Made by a program: the position numbers and the translations under genes | Part shown: piece by piece, positions 52,977 through 61,969 of the stretch | Position numbering within the stretch: the first letter of the stretch is position 1 | How the letters are laid out: each line of letters starts with the position of its first letter | Notes under the pieces: generated by a model | Database searches by the model: none | What the model saw: only the letters and a program-made list of their open reading frames with translations | What the model was told of the DNA's origin: nothing | Assembly: GCF_020630935.1 (NCBI RefSeq) | Contig: NZ_JAHDIG010000001.1 | Span: 62,001-126,000, forward strand | Length of the DNA: 64,000 nucleotides | Reading direction: 5' to 3' | Origin: Bernardetia sp. | GTDB taxonomy: Bacteria > Bacteroidota > Bacteroidia > Cytophagales > Bernardetiaceae

Positions 52977-55900
52977 TTAGAATGTATAACGAACACCGAT
53001 TTGCATTTGCCAACGAGAGCTATTAACTCCTGAATCATCGATATTGAAAATATCTTGAGGCTCTGATACTGTCTCATAAGCTCCACTAGAATTAATACTT
53101 CCGAAAGTAAAGTTTGGAACAAACTCTCCATTAGAAGAATCTACTCTATCAAGACTTAGAAGTTGGAATGGTCTGCTCATATAATATCTGCGTCCCCAGT
53201 CTTTATTTATCAAGTTTGTAAAATTGAAAATATCGAGAGAGAATTGAAGATTGTGCTTTGTTCCGTTAGAAGTTTTGATGTAAAACTCTTGCAACAAACG
53301 TAAATCTAATGTATTTACAAATGGAAGACGAGAACCGTTACGCTCTGCATAATCACCACGACGAGAGTCAAGGTAATCATCATTTGAAATGTAGTCATCA
53401 AGTGCTTGCCACTGCTCTTCTGGAGTAACAACTACTTCCTCACCATTTACAGTACGAGTAATTGGAGAGAATACAATCTCACTTTGGTTTGCAGGGACAT
53501 AAATAAGGTCAGCCTCAGTAGAACCAGAACCTGTATCGTCGTTTGCAAGCTGTCCATCATAGATATAAGAGAAACGCTCTCCAGAACGTCCTTCGTAGAA
53601 CAATGAAATAGTTGTAGCCGCATGATCTAGGTAATCTAAACGATAAGAAAGCGTACCAATAATACGAGAACCCAAATCAAAGTCAGAATAACCTAAATCT
53701 AAGTCATTTTTACCTCTTACATTTGGCACATATCTCCACTGAGATGAATTTTGAGAAGAAGTACCATCATTTACAGCCATCGAACGTCCATAAGTATAAG
53801 CAAGACTAGCTGTAAAGCCATTTTCAAATGGTTTTTGGATTTGAGCAGTAATATTATAAGAGTAACCTTCATTCGTGTTATCTCCTACCATAATACGAGT
53901 ATAAGCTCCTTCAACCTCATCACGACGGTCATAATAAGGACGATTATCAGCACCAGAGAAGTTACGGGTAGCAGGTTTTGTATTTACATTGTAGTAAACA
54001 ACATTATTCAATGTTTTTGTATAAATACCTTCTAAAGTACCTACCATTCCCCAAGGAAGTGATTTATCAACTGCTAATGAAGCACGAACAACTTGTGGTA
54101 GTTTGAAGTCATCTACAAACAAATCCATTTGTCCACTAGGGAGGTTATCCGAACGACCTAAGTCAGTTGCAGTATATTGATTGAATGGATCTGGACGGAA
54201 AGCTACATCACTAGCAAACACACCACCAATAGTAAGACCATTGTTGTTGTATGCACCACCAGGCCATACCAAAGGAATACGGCTTGTAAAGATACCTATA
54301 CCACCACGAATTTGAAGAGAACGGTCTCCCATTACATCATAGTTGAATCCAAAACGAGGAGAGAACAAAATAGGAGTATCCCAAAGTTTACCAGATTGAA
54401 CTTGGCTTCCTAAGTCTGGATAAAACTCTCTTACTTTTGCAAGAGTACTGTCATTGAATCCTTGATTTACAGATGGGTCAGAGAATACTGGAATATCAAC
54501 ACGAAGTCCAAAAGTAAGATTAAGTTTCTCAGAAGCAGCATACTCATCTTGTGCATAGAAACCCAATTGGAAGCCAGTAAAATCAGCAGCAGCAGCAGAA
54601 CCATCACCTGTTACATTATCCACTAAAGAATAACTACGGCTATATCCACTAGCTAATGAATCATTCAAGAAATCATTAACAGACTCAAACTGATACTCTC
54701 CATAATTCTGACGGATAAATAAGTTGTAAGTAGAGTAAAATTCATTATGCGTACCAAAAGTAAGAGTGTGCTTACCTTTAAATATACTGAAATTATCAGT
54801 AATCGTAAGTGTAGATTGCTCTAATTTATTTGCTGTTGAGAAAGCTTCTGAACCTAAGAAAATATTTGCAGAACCATCATCAATGAATACACGAGGAAAA
54901 TCTCCACCAATAGGGTCACGGTCATCAATTACGCTTGTATAACCAATAATCAAACTGTTAGACTTGTTGTCACCAAAACGACTTTTAAGTTCTAAAGCTG
55001 AAGAGTTTGTAACAGTTGGGAATCCAACACCATTATTACCAAAGTTTAGGCTTCCTCCCGAAGAACGAGAACGATTCAAAAAGTCTCCTTGTGTATAACT
55101 ATGACGAGCAGTAAGTTTATGATCTTTGTTTATATTCCAGTCCAAACGAGCAAAAAACTTATTTGATTTTGTTTCTTCTGGATTATCCAAATAATCTCCT
55201 GGATCGTACCCATATTTGGAGATTAATGTGTTACGAAGAGTTTCAATTTCTGCTTGAGATGAGTTTCCTCTATAATCACTAAAGTTAAATGGTTGTGGAG
55301 TTTCACGACGTTCAATTTCCCCATTTATAAATAAAAACAATTTATCTTTTTTCAAAGGAGCTCCAACACGGAAGCCTGCAATACTTGAAGTAAAATCGGC
55401 TAATTTTGTACGCTCAACTCCTTCATCATCAGTAGGAGTCTTTCCTGCTAATGCTTGGTTACGGAAAAGGAAATAAGCTGAACCTTCTACTTTATTTGTT
55501 CCACTACGAGTAACAGCATTTACACCACCACCAGAGAAACCACCTTGACGAACATCATAAGGAGCTACAACAATCTGTACTTGTTCAATAGCGTCTAATG
55601 AAATAGGAGAAATGCCAGCTTGTCCACCGTTTGTCCCTGTTTCTGAAAGACCAAAAACGTCGTTATTAACAGCTCCATCAATCATAATAGAGTTGTAACG
55701 GTTGTTTTGACCAGCAATAGTGATACCTCCATTTGGAGTAACACGAGCTTGAGGAGTAGTACGAGTGAAGTCAGCCAAATCACGAGAAATAGTAGGTAAT
55801 ACCTCTAATTGCTCTTCTGAAACAGTAGTCTTTGCTCCTGTTTGCTCACCATCAATAATTTCTGCATTTGAAGTAATAACTACCTCACCGATAGTTTCTA

Positions 55901-56246
55901 CATCTTCTGCAAGATCAAAATTCAAACTAAGTTTTTGTCCTAGTGAAAGATATACATTTTCTTTCTTTTGGTCTTGATAACCTACATATTGTACAGTAAT
56001 AGTGTAAGGACCACCTACGTTCATATTGAGAATAGTATAATTACCACTAAGTGTAGTAACTGCACCAAACTGTGAACCTGTTGGAGTGTGTACTGCTAAA
56101 ACAGTTGCTCCAGGAAGTTCTTCTCCGTTTTTGTCTTTTACGACACCACTCATAGATGCTGTTGTAGAACCTTGGGCAAATGCACCAGTAGCTACTGAAC
56201 AAGCAAATACGAAAGCGATAAGGCTTAAGATGTAATGCTTCATCAT
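52977..56246 (-). CDS. TonB-dependent receptor, Oar-like
   Basis: 1089 residues. Signal peptide (cleavage near GAFAQ), carboxypeptidase-regulatory-like beta domain (about 30-115: SGVVKDKNGEELPGATVLAV, TTLSGNYTILNMNVGG), plug domain (LEVLPTISRDLADFTRTTPQ, YNSIMIDGAVNNDVFGLSE), then a 22-strand-type barrel to the C-terminal aromatic RWQMQIGVRYTF. No SusD gene is adjacent, so it is more Oar-like than a starch-type nutrient pair. Such proteins import or bind ligands, or serve as surface adhesins. CAAAGGTA at 56327-56334 (TACCTTTG on the gene strand) is a possible -7. Confidence 0.92.
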   Translation of the reverse strand: MMKHYILSLIAFVFACSVATGAFAQGSTTASMSGVVKDKNGEELPGATVLAVHTPTGSQFGAVTTLSGNYTILNMNVGGPYTITVQYVGYQDQKKENVYLSLGQKLSLNFDLAEDVETIGEVVITSNAEIIDGEQTGAKTTVSEEQLEVLPTISRDLADFTRTTPQARVTPNGGITIAGQNNRYNSIMIDGAVNNDVFGLSETGTNGGQAGISPISLDAIEQVQIVVAPYDVRQGGFSGGGVNAVTRSGTNKVEGSAYFLFRNQALAGKTPTDDEGVERTKLADFTSSIAGFRVGAPLKKDKLFLFINGEIERRETPQPFNFSDYRGNSSQAEIETLRNTLISKYGYDPGDYLDNPEETKSNKFFARLDWNINKDHKLTARHSYTQGDFLNRSRSSGGSLNFGNNGVGFPTVTNSSALELKSRFGDNKSNSLIIGYTSVIDDRDPIGGDFPRVFIDDGSANIFLGSEAFSTANKLEQSTLTITDNFSIFKGKHTLTFGTHNEFYSTYNLFIRQNYGEYQFESVNDFLNDSLASGYSRSYSLVDNVTGDGSAAAADFTGFQLGFYAQDEYAASEKLNLTFGLRVDIPVFSDPSVNQGFNDSTLAKVREFYPDLGSQVQSGKLWDTPILFSPRFGFNYDVMGDRSLQIRGGIGIFTSRIPLVWPGGAYNNNGLTIGGVFASDVAFRPDPFNQYTATDLGRSDNLPSGQMDLFVDDFKLPQVVRASLAVDKSLPWGMVGTLEGIYTKTLNNVVYYNVNTKPATRNFSGADNRPYYDRRDEVEGAYTRIMVGDNTNEGYSYNITAQIQKPFENGFTASLAYTYGRSMAVNDGTSSQNSSQWRYVPNVRGKNDLDLGYSDFDLGSRIIGTLSYRLDYLDHAATTISLFYEGRSGERFSYIYDGQLANDDTGSGSTEADLIYVPANQSEIVFSPITRTVNGEEVVVTPEEQWQALDDYISNDDYLDSRRGDYAERNGSRLPFVNTLDLRLLQEFYIKTSNGTKHNLQFSLDIFNFTNLINKDWGRRYYMSRPFQLLSLDRVDSSNGEFVPNFTFGSINSSGAYETVSEPQDIFNIDDSGVNSSRWQMQIGVRYTF

Positions 56247-56326
56247 AAGATTTAATAAAGGGTTGCTAAATAGAAAATTAAGTAACTCCTAACCAAGCAG
56301 TTAGGAAGTCTTGATTTAAGTTTCCA

Positions 56327-56334
56327 CAAAGGTA
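56327..56334 (-). promoter_or_regulatory. possible -7 element of the TonB receptor gene
   Basis: TACCTTTG on the gene strand, 81 bp before the ATG. No clear -33. Confidence 0.4.
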
Positions 56335-56463
56335 CGGCAGAGCATTCAATCTTTACGTTTCAGTATTATTAACAAATTAAGAATAATCGATACTTCCATT
56401 CTCTTGTTTTGAAAGAAAAATAGAGAAGCTAAACAGAAATACAAAAAACAAAAATTAAATTAT

Positions 56464-57384
56464 TTATTTTGAAATTTGAGTGTATTTGAAATTTGTTTTT
56501 ACAAAACTATTATTTATTTCACACTCTTTTTTCATTTCTTGTAAAGAAAGTTGTATTAGAAGATAATATGTTTTGTTTTTTTCTAAAAAAAGGGCATTTT
56601 GAGCCATTTGAATAGATTTTCCAAATTTTCTTTGGTTAAAAAACAAAACTCCTTGATTAAAATAAAGTAGAGGAGAGACCTGCTCCAATGTTAATAAATT
56701 GTTAAAAACTGTATTATCTAATTTTAAGACAGATTCTTGTTCTCTCTGTTTTGAAGCTATTTCTATTTGGTCTTTTACATAAAAATCAATCGCTTTTGGG
56801 GTAGCGATGAAGCCTTTTTTACTATCTGTACTCTCAAAAATAATTTCGCTTTTGTCAGAAAGTGTTATTTTTATAAAAACATGAGTAGGCATCTGAACTA
56901 TCTGATAAACATAGTCAAAATCTCCTCTTTGCTTTATGTCTTCTAAAAAAATAGCATACAGCACAGAAGCTGTTAAGCAGTCGTATTTCCCACTTTCCAA
57001 TGTATGATAGAAGCTAGAATACAGTGAATATTCTTTCAAAAATGTCTCTTGTACAGAAAAAAACAATCTTCTCAAGGTTTTGCTTTCGCTAGTAGGATGA
57101 ATATTAAAACTTTGATTAAAGCTGATAAACTTATCAATTGCTTTTTCCTTCATCTCTAGTGTAATGGAATCATGTGTATCTAAAAATGAAGAGAGATATG
57201 AATACGTTTTTTTTTCATTGTGGGAGTTAGGAGCAGCCCAGCAGAGAGATGAGGTTTTGAATAAAAAAACTAATATGAACAAATTAAGAACAAGAAAATA
57301 ACAGTTTTTTCTTGTAAAAATATTAAAATTTAATGAAAGTAGGTATGTTAAGATATATCGATATGTCTTTATATAGTATTTCAA
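56464..57384 (-). CDS. transglutaminase-like/TPR exported protein
   Basis: 306 residues. Long N-terminal region with a membrane or signal helix (about 28-52, ending CWAAP). The core reads SGKYDCLTASVLYAIFLED (nucleophile Cys), MPTHVFIKI (His) and IFESTDSKKGF (Asp), as in transglutaminase-like domains of the SirB1 type. A C-terminal helical pair FNQGVLFFNQRKFGKSIQMA is TPR-like. Exported or membrane-anchored; probable role in peptidoglycan or protein processing, unproven. It stands alone in a 1.5-kb region between the receptor and moxR. Confidence 0.65.
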   Translation of the reverse strand: MKYYIKTYRYILTYLLSLNFNIFTRKNCYFLVLNLFILVFLFKTSSLCWAAPNSHNEKKTYSYLSSFLDTHDSITLEMKEKAIDKFISFNQSFNIHPTSESKTLRRLFFSVQETFLKEYSLYSSFYHTLESGKYDCLTASVLYAIFLEDIKQRGDFDYVYQIVQMPTHVFIKITLSDKSEIIFESTDSKKGFIATPKAIDFYVKDQIEIASKQREQESVLKLDNTVFNNLLTLEQVSPLLYFNQGVLFFNQRKFGKSIQMAQNALFLEKNKTYYLLIQLSLQEMKKECEINNSFVKTNFKYTQISK

Positions 57385-57868
57385 GGCAGTATATATTTAG
57401 AAAATAGTAGCAAAATTCATAGCTTATGAAGAATCCATAAATATTGTAAATCGTTGTATTTGAATAATTCGTGAACTAATTTAATAAAAATATTAACAAT
57501 TTGGTAACATTTGATTAATATTAACGATATTTTCAGAAAAAATATTATGCTAAATCAATAAAATGATGTGGTTAGGATATAATTCTAAATCCTATTTCTG
57601 TGTAAAGGATGAATGTTTTTTGCAGCCTTGAAAGACTAAAAATTTGACTTGGTAAGAGAGAGAAAGTTTATGACTAGCTGTCGGAAATATTATGAAGCGA
57701 AGTGGAAAATAGAGGAAATGAAATACTTGGTGTTCCAAGTATGAGCCGTACACTGACGATTTTGATTTTGAAATGTGATGTAGAACTTCGTTAAAGAGAG
57801 AGAAAGTAGTAGTAGTATAAAAAATGCCGATTGGAATAATGAGATAAAAATTGTATCAAAAAAAAATA
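57385..57868. other. long intergenic region with paired short repeats
   Basis: AT-rich to about 57580, then mixed. Visible structure: palindrome TACTTGG/CCAAGTA (57724-57741), flanking inverted pair CGAAGT (57698-57703) and ACTTCG (57785-57790), and direct repeats TAAGAGAGAGAAAGT (57653) and TAAAGAGAGAGAAAGT (57792). No frame longer than a few codons. Could be a decayed mobile repeat or a structured RNA. The promoter of the transglutaminase-like gene must also be here. Confidence 0.4.
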
Positions 57869-57893
57869 GCTCACTCTAAAGAGCAAGCTACAT
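57869..57893 (-). terminator. moxR terminator from a dispersed palindrome
   Basis: On the gene strand the sequence AGCTTGCTCT-TT-AGAGTGAGCT forms a 10-bp stem with two G-U pairs and is followed by T9. Second copy of the palindromic repeat at 16575-16598. Confidence 0.7.
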
Positions 57894-57925
57894 TTCAGTT
57901 ATCTATTGTTCGATGAACGAATTAT

Positions 57926-58903
57926 TTAAACTTTATTAATCGCTACTTTCTGCAAAATACCATCAATAATATTTCTTGTCGTAATGCCTTCGGCTTCTGC
58001 TTCAAAGTTGAGAATAATACGATGTCCAAAAATATCGTAAATCACTTCTTTGATATCTTCTGGAATTACGTAATCTCTTCCTTCCATAAATGCTCTAGCT
58101 TTTGAAGCTCGGTTGAGCGCAATACCAGCACGAGGCGAAACACCAAACTGAACAAACTTAGACTCTTCTTTTAAGCCAAAATCTCTTGGAAAACGAGTCG
58201 CAAAAATAAGCTCTACTACATATTCTTCAAGTTGTTCGTTCATTTTGACTTGGTTGATAGCCTCACGAATGGCAAACACCTCATCACTAGAAAGAATAGG
58301 ATTTACTTCTTCTTTATAGTTTGTATTTGCCATACGGCGCATAATTTCCAATTCAGAAGCCTTATCTGGATAAGAAATAAAAACTTTCATCATAAAGCGG
58401 TCGACCTGTGCTTCTGGAAGCGGATATGTTCCCTCTTGGTCGACTGGGTTTTGGGTTGCCAATACTAAAAATGGCTTATCTAGCTTAAATGTTGTTTCTC
58501 CAATCGTAACTTGGCGTTCTTGCATCGCCTCCAAAAGTGCTGCCTGTACTTTGGCAGGAGAACGGTTTATCTCATCTGCCAAAATAATATTTGAAAAAAT
58601 AGGTCCTTTCTTTACCTCAAACTCGCCTTTGTTTTGGTTATAAATCATTGTTCCGATAAGGTCGGCAGGTAAAAGGTCAGGTGTAAACTGAATACGTTGA
58701 AAACCTAAATCCAAAACTTTTGCAAGTGTATTGACAGTAAGAGTTTTGGCAAGCCCTGGTACACCCTCTAAAAGTACGTGTCCTTGTGTAAAGAGTCCAA
58801 TCAAAAGGCGATTGACCATATAACGCTGTCCGACGACAACTTTACCCATTTCAGAATATACTCTTTCTATTTTCTCTCTAAGTTCTTGATTATCAGCAGC
58901 CAT
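57926..58903 (-). CDS. MoxR-family AAA+ ATPase
   Basis: 325 residues. Walker A LLEGVPGLAKTLTVNTLA (residues 45-62), Walker B ILADEINRSPAKVQAALLEAM with MoxR signature, sensor LATQNPVDQEGTYPLPEAQ, and C-terminal lid YVIPEDIKEVIYDIFGHRI. MoxR ATPases act as chaperones for VWA-domain partners. No VWA gene is adjacent; candidates in the window are 18160-20262 and the partial gene at the right edge. Its terminator is the palindrome at 57869. Confidence 0.93.
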   Translation of the reverse strand: MAADNQELREKIERVYSEMGKVVVGQRYMVNRLLIGLFTQGHVLLEGVPGLAKTLTVNTLAKVLDLGFQRIQFTPDLLPADLIGTMIYNQNKGEFEVKKGPIFSNIILADEINRSPAKVQAALLEAMQERQVTIGETTFKLDKPFLVLATQNPVDQEGTYPLPEAQVDRFMMKVFISYPDKASELEIMRRMANTNYKEEVNPILSSDEVFAIREAINQVKMNEQLEEYVVELIFATRFPRDFGLKEESKFVQFGVSPRAGIALNRASKARAFMEGRDYVIPEDIKEVIYDIFGHRIILNFEAEAEGITTRNIIDGILQKVAINKV

Positions 58904-59227
58904 ATTTAATAATGAACAGTTAAAAGTGGATAATTAACGAGTAATTATCATTTGATTAGTATTTTATTTTTACTATACTTTGTGTATAGTGCATTGCCAA
59001 TTTTACGTATAGGTACAAATATTTATTTAATAATTGTATTTTGCAAATCTTGTTTTGGTGTTTTAGATTCTTTTACAGGATTCTATCGGAAAGATAATGA
59101 ATAATTGGCTATCTTTTGTCAATCCATTTTTTTTTAGGAAATTTGCACTGTTTAATTATCAATTACGAATTAAAAATTACGAATAAAATACATGCTGTTT
59201 TACTTGTAATTCTTTTATATATTTCTT
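58904..59227. other. 324-bp divergent gap before mazG
   Basis: Includes degenerate AT-rich units next to the moxR start (AGTTAAAAGTGGATAATTAAC), and at 59161-59184 the two-copy ATTACGAAT repeat also seen at 20269. No strong hairpin or reading frame. Confidence 0.4.
59161..59184. repeat. ATTACGAAT direct repeat upstream of mazG
   Basis: Two ATTACGAAT units separated by TAAAA (59162-59170 and 59176-59184). It is the closest relative of the repeat at 20269-20300. Confidence 0.5.
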
Positions 59228-60103
59228 TTGCAAAAAACTACCTCCCAAACGCTTCTTGAAAGGGTAAAAGATACCCAAAACGAACCTACAAAGGCATTTC
59301 AACGCTTGCTTTTTGTAATGGACGACCTTAGAGCAAACTGTCCGTGGGACAAAAAACAGACTTTAGAATCGCTCCGTTACCTAACGATTGAAGAAGTCTA
59401 TGAGCTTTCCGACGCAATTCTGTCAAAAGATAATCCGAACGGAATGCAGGAAATCAAGAAAGAGTTGGGCGATTTGATGCTGCATTTAGTTTTTTACTCT
59501 AAGATTGCTTCTGAAACAGAGCATTTTGATATTACTGATGTTTTAAATTCAGTTTGTGAAAAACTCATTCATCGCCACCCTCATATTTATAGTGATATAA
59601 TTGCTGAAACAGAAGCAGAAGTAAAACTAAATTGGGAGAGGATAAAACTTAAAGAAAAAGGCAGTTCTGATAGTTTGGGAAAGAAACAAAAAAGTCTTTT
59701 TGAAGGTGTGCCAAAGTCTATGCCTGCACTTGTAAAAGCTGTCAGAATACAAGAAAAAGCTCGTGGAGTGGGTTTTGATTGGGATAAGGCAACCGATGTA
59801 TGGCAAAAAGTACAAGAAGAGGAAAAAGAACTCTTCGAACATGTTGATATTTCAGACGATACAAACCATAAAGTAATTAATCAAGAAGAAGCCGAACAAG
59901 AATTTGGGGACTTGCTTTTTTCTATGATTAATTATGCTCGTTTTTTAGGAATCAATCCAGAAAATGCACTAGAAAAAACGAATAGAAAATTTATCAGTCG
60001 TTTTGAGTTTTTGGAAACAGAAGCACAGAAAGATGGTAAAAAATTAGAAGAAATGACTCTAGCCGAAATGGAAACATATTGGCAGAGAGCGAAAAATATA
60101 TAA
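59228..60103 (+). CDS. mazG: nucleoside triphosphate pyrophosphohydrolase MazG
   Basis: 291 residues, two MazG domains as in E. coli. Domain 1: CPWDKKQTLESLRYLTIEE, EVYELSDAI, KKELGDLMLHLVFYSKIA. Domain 2: RGVGFDWDKATDVWQKVQEE and EEAEQEFGDLLFSMINYAR, which keep the EExxE...ExxD metal pattern. Hydrolyses (d)NTPs to NMPs and PPi, cleaning pools and modulating ppGpp levels. Start is TTG at 59228; no ATG precedes the conserved block. Confidence 0.92.
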   Translation: MQKTTSQTLLERVKDTQNEPTKAFQRLLFVMDDLRANCPWDKKQTLESLRYLTIEEVYELSDAILSKDNPNGMQEIKKELGDLMLHLVFYSKIASETEHFDITDVLNSVCEKLIHRHPHIYSDIIAETEAEVKLNWERIKLKEKGSSDSLGKKQKSLFEGVPKSMPALVKAVRIQEKARGVGFDWDKATDVWQKVQEEEKELFEHVDISDDTNHKVINQEEAEQEFGDLLFSMINYARFLGINPENALEKTNRKFISRFEFLETEAQKDGKKLEEMTLAEMETYWQRAKNI

Positions 60104-60115
60104 CCAATATTAAAA

Positions 60116-60148
60116 AGACCCTAAGAGTTTTAAAAACCCTTAGGGTCT
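60116..60148 (+). terminator. terminator-like hairpin between mazG and lpxD
   Basis: 10-bp perfect stem (60116-60125 against 60139-60148) without a long T-tract after it. May be a weak terminator or processing site. Confidence 0.5.
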
Positions 60149-60164
60149 GAAATAACATATAAAA

Positions 60165-61199
60165 ATGGAACTAACTACACAAGCTATTGCCAATTTGGTA
60201 GGTGGGCAAGTAGAGGGAGATAAAGAAGCAAAAATTCATACGGTTGCCAAAATACAAGAAGGCACAGAAGGAGCGATTGCATTTTTAGCCAATCCAAAAT
60301 ACGAAAATTTTATCTATCAGACAAAGGCGACAGCCGTTTTGGTAAGTGAGAGCTTTGAGGCAAAAGAAACTGTTTCTACCACGCTTATTCGTGTTCCAGA
60401 TGCTTATACTGCGTTTGGAAAACTTTTGGCTGCCTACCAGCAAATGACACAGATGAAAAAAGTAGGCATCGAAAAACCTTCTTTTCAAGCCAATACAAGC
60501 AACTTGGGCGAAGATGTTTATTTGGGAGCATTTAGTTATGTAGGAGAAAACACCAAAATTGGAAATAACGTCAAGATTTATCCCAACGCATACATTGGAG
60601 ACAACTGCAAAATTGATGACGATACTATCATTTATGCAGGTGTAAAAATCTATTCCAATACACAGATTGGTAAGAACTGCGTAATTCATTCGGGAGCAGT
60701 TTTGGGAAGTGATGGTTTTGGTTTTGCCCCACAAAAAGATGGTTCGTACCAGCCAATTCCTCAAATTGGAAATGTTATTTTGGAAGATAACGTAAGCATT
60801 GGGGCAAATGCAACGATTGATTGCGCTACTTTAGGTTCAACACTTATCAAAAAAGGTGTAAAGATTGATAATTTAGTTCAGATAGCACATAATGTTCAGA
60901 TAGGACAAAATACGGTTATTGCAGCGCAAAGTGGTGTTTCTGGCTCATCCGAACTGGGAGAAAACTGTATTTTGGCAGGGCAAGTTGGCGTAGTAGGACA
61001 CATCAAAATAGCTGATAGAGTAACTATAGCAGCACAAAGTGGTGTTTCTAAGTCTTACACAAAAAAAGGAGGAAATCTTTTAGGTTCGCCAGCCAACGAA
61101 CATGCTCAACAGCTTAAAAATTATGCTGTTATTAGAAATTTAGCTGGCTTAAAGAAAAAAGTAGATGAATTAGAAAGTAAAATTAGTGATAGATTGTAA
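60165..61199 (+). CDS. lpxD: UDP-3-O-acylglucosamine N-acyltransferase LpxD
   Basis: 344 residues. Adds the second 3-hydroxyacyl chain to UDP-GlcN in lipid A synthesis, using acyl-ACP. N-terminal uridine-binding domain (about 1-100: FLANPKYENFIYQTKATAVL), then a left-handed hexapeptide beta-helix (ENTKIGNNVKIYPNAYIGDN, GSDGFGFAPQKDGSYQPIPQ), catalytic His in LVQIAHNVQIGQNTVI, and a helical C-terminus. Complete. 61 bp after mazG; lpxC-fabZ is 12 kb away on the other strand. Confidence 0.95.
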   Translation: MELTTQAIANLVGGQVEGDKEAKIHTVAKIQEGTEGAIAFLANPKYENFIYQTKATAVLVSESFEAKETVSTTLIRVPDAYTAFGKLLAAYQQMTQMKKVGIEKPSFQANTSNLGEDVYLGAFSYVGENTKIGNNVKIYPNAYIGDNCKIDDDTIIYAGVKIYSNTQIGKNCVIHSGAVLGSDGFGFAPQKDGSYQPIPQIGNVILEDNVSIGANATIDCATLGSTLIKKGVKIDNLVQIAHNVQIGQNTVIAAQSGVSGSSELGENCILAGQVGVVGHIKIADRVTIAAQSGVSKSYTKKGGNLLGSPANEHAQQLKNYAVIRNLAGLKKKVDELESKISDRL

Positions 61200-61213
61200 G
61201 TGGTAAGTAGAGA

Positions 61214-61969
61214 CTATTTCTCCACAATCGTCTCTATTTTTTCATAGTCATAAATTCCTAAATCCTTACCTTCTTTTGGAGTAGTTCGGTAGAGTGTACG
61301 GATAGTTCTTGGGTTTCTGCCTAGTTTTTCTACTACTACTTCAAATTCAAAAGTAGCAGAGGGCGTTTTTTGGTGATTAACGTGGAAAATATCGTACAGG
61401 CTTCTATCATAACTCAAGCCTATCTTGTTTTTATCAAAGAGTTGTAAAGATGGTAACAAAAGTCCGCCGTGTTCCCACAATCTATTGTACATTTTATATC
61501 TATCTTCTGTCAGAGAACGCAGCAGAGCCTTTTTATATAAAAATCTGTACAAATCAGACTGGTTATAAATACTTTCGTTCTTTATTATAACTCCTAGTTT
61601 ATCCAACTCACTTTCCTCACGACCAAAATTTCCTTTAGGAGCAATCGATTCTATACTCTTGAAAGTTATACTATTTTCTAATTGCAACGAATAAATAGCT
61701 TTTTCTATAATGGCAATAGTATCTAACACTTGTCTTCCTCTCGGATTATCATAATCTAATGAAATACCATCATTATTACTTCTTTTCTCTGAAACCTCTA
61801 ATTTCTGAAATGCTGTATCATATAATTGATAAATTCTATTTACTGAACTCTTCAAATCCTCCCTACTTTTCTTCTCATTTTGCTGAAAAGTATAAAATTG
61901 ATAATAAAAAAAAACTACCAAAAGCCAAAGTATGGCAGATACAGTATAGTATATTCCATTAAAGTTCAT
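61214..61969 (-). CDS. membrane-anchored unknown protein, downstream gene of a pair
   Basis: 251 residues from ATG 61969, which a purine-rich GGGTGG shortly upstream supports; an ATG at 61987 is also in frame. One N-terminal membrane helix (about 8-26), a charged helical stretch, then a beta-rich C-terminal domain (SATFEFEVVVEKLGRNPRTI, TLYRTTPKEGKDLGIYDY). Not recognised. Overlaps the upstream gene by 11 bp, so they are coupled. 14 bp from the end of lpxD on the other strand. Confidence 0.6.
   Translation of the reverse strand: MNFNGIYYTVSAILWLLVVFFYYQFYTFQQNEKKSREDLKSSVNRIYQLYDTAFQKLEVSEKRSNNDGISLDYDNPRGRQVLDTIAIIEKAIYSLQLENSITFKSIESIAPKGNFGREESELDKLGVIIKNESIYNQSDLYRFLYKKALLRSLTEDRYKMYNRLWEHGGLLLPSLQLFDKNKIGLSYDRSLYDIFHVNHQKTPSATFEFEVVVEKLGRNPRTIRTLYRTTPKEGKDLGIYDYEKIETIVEK

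Noticed and set aside
53400-55980. Several ORFs of 60-100 codons on the + strand inside the TonB receptor gene
   Set aside because: They are shadows of the long receptor frame and lack any recognisable motif.
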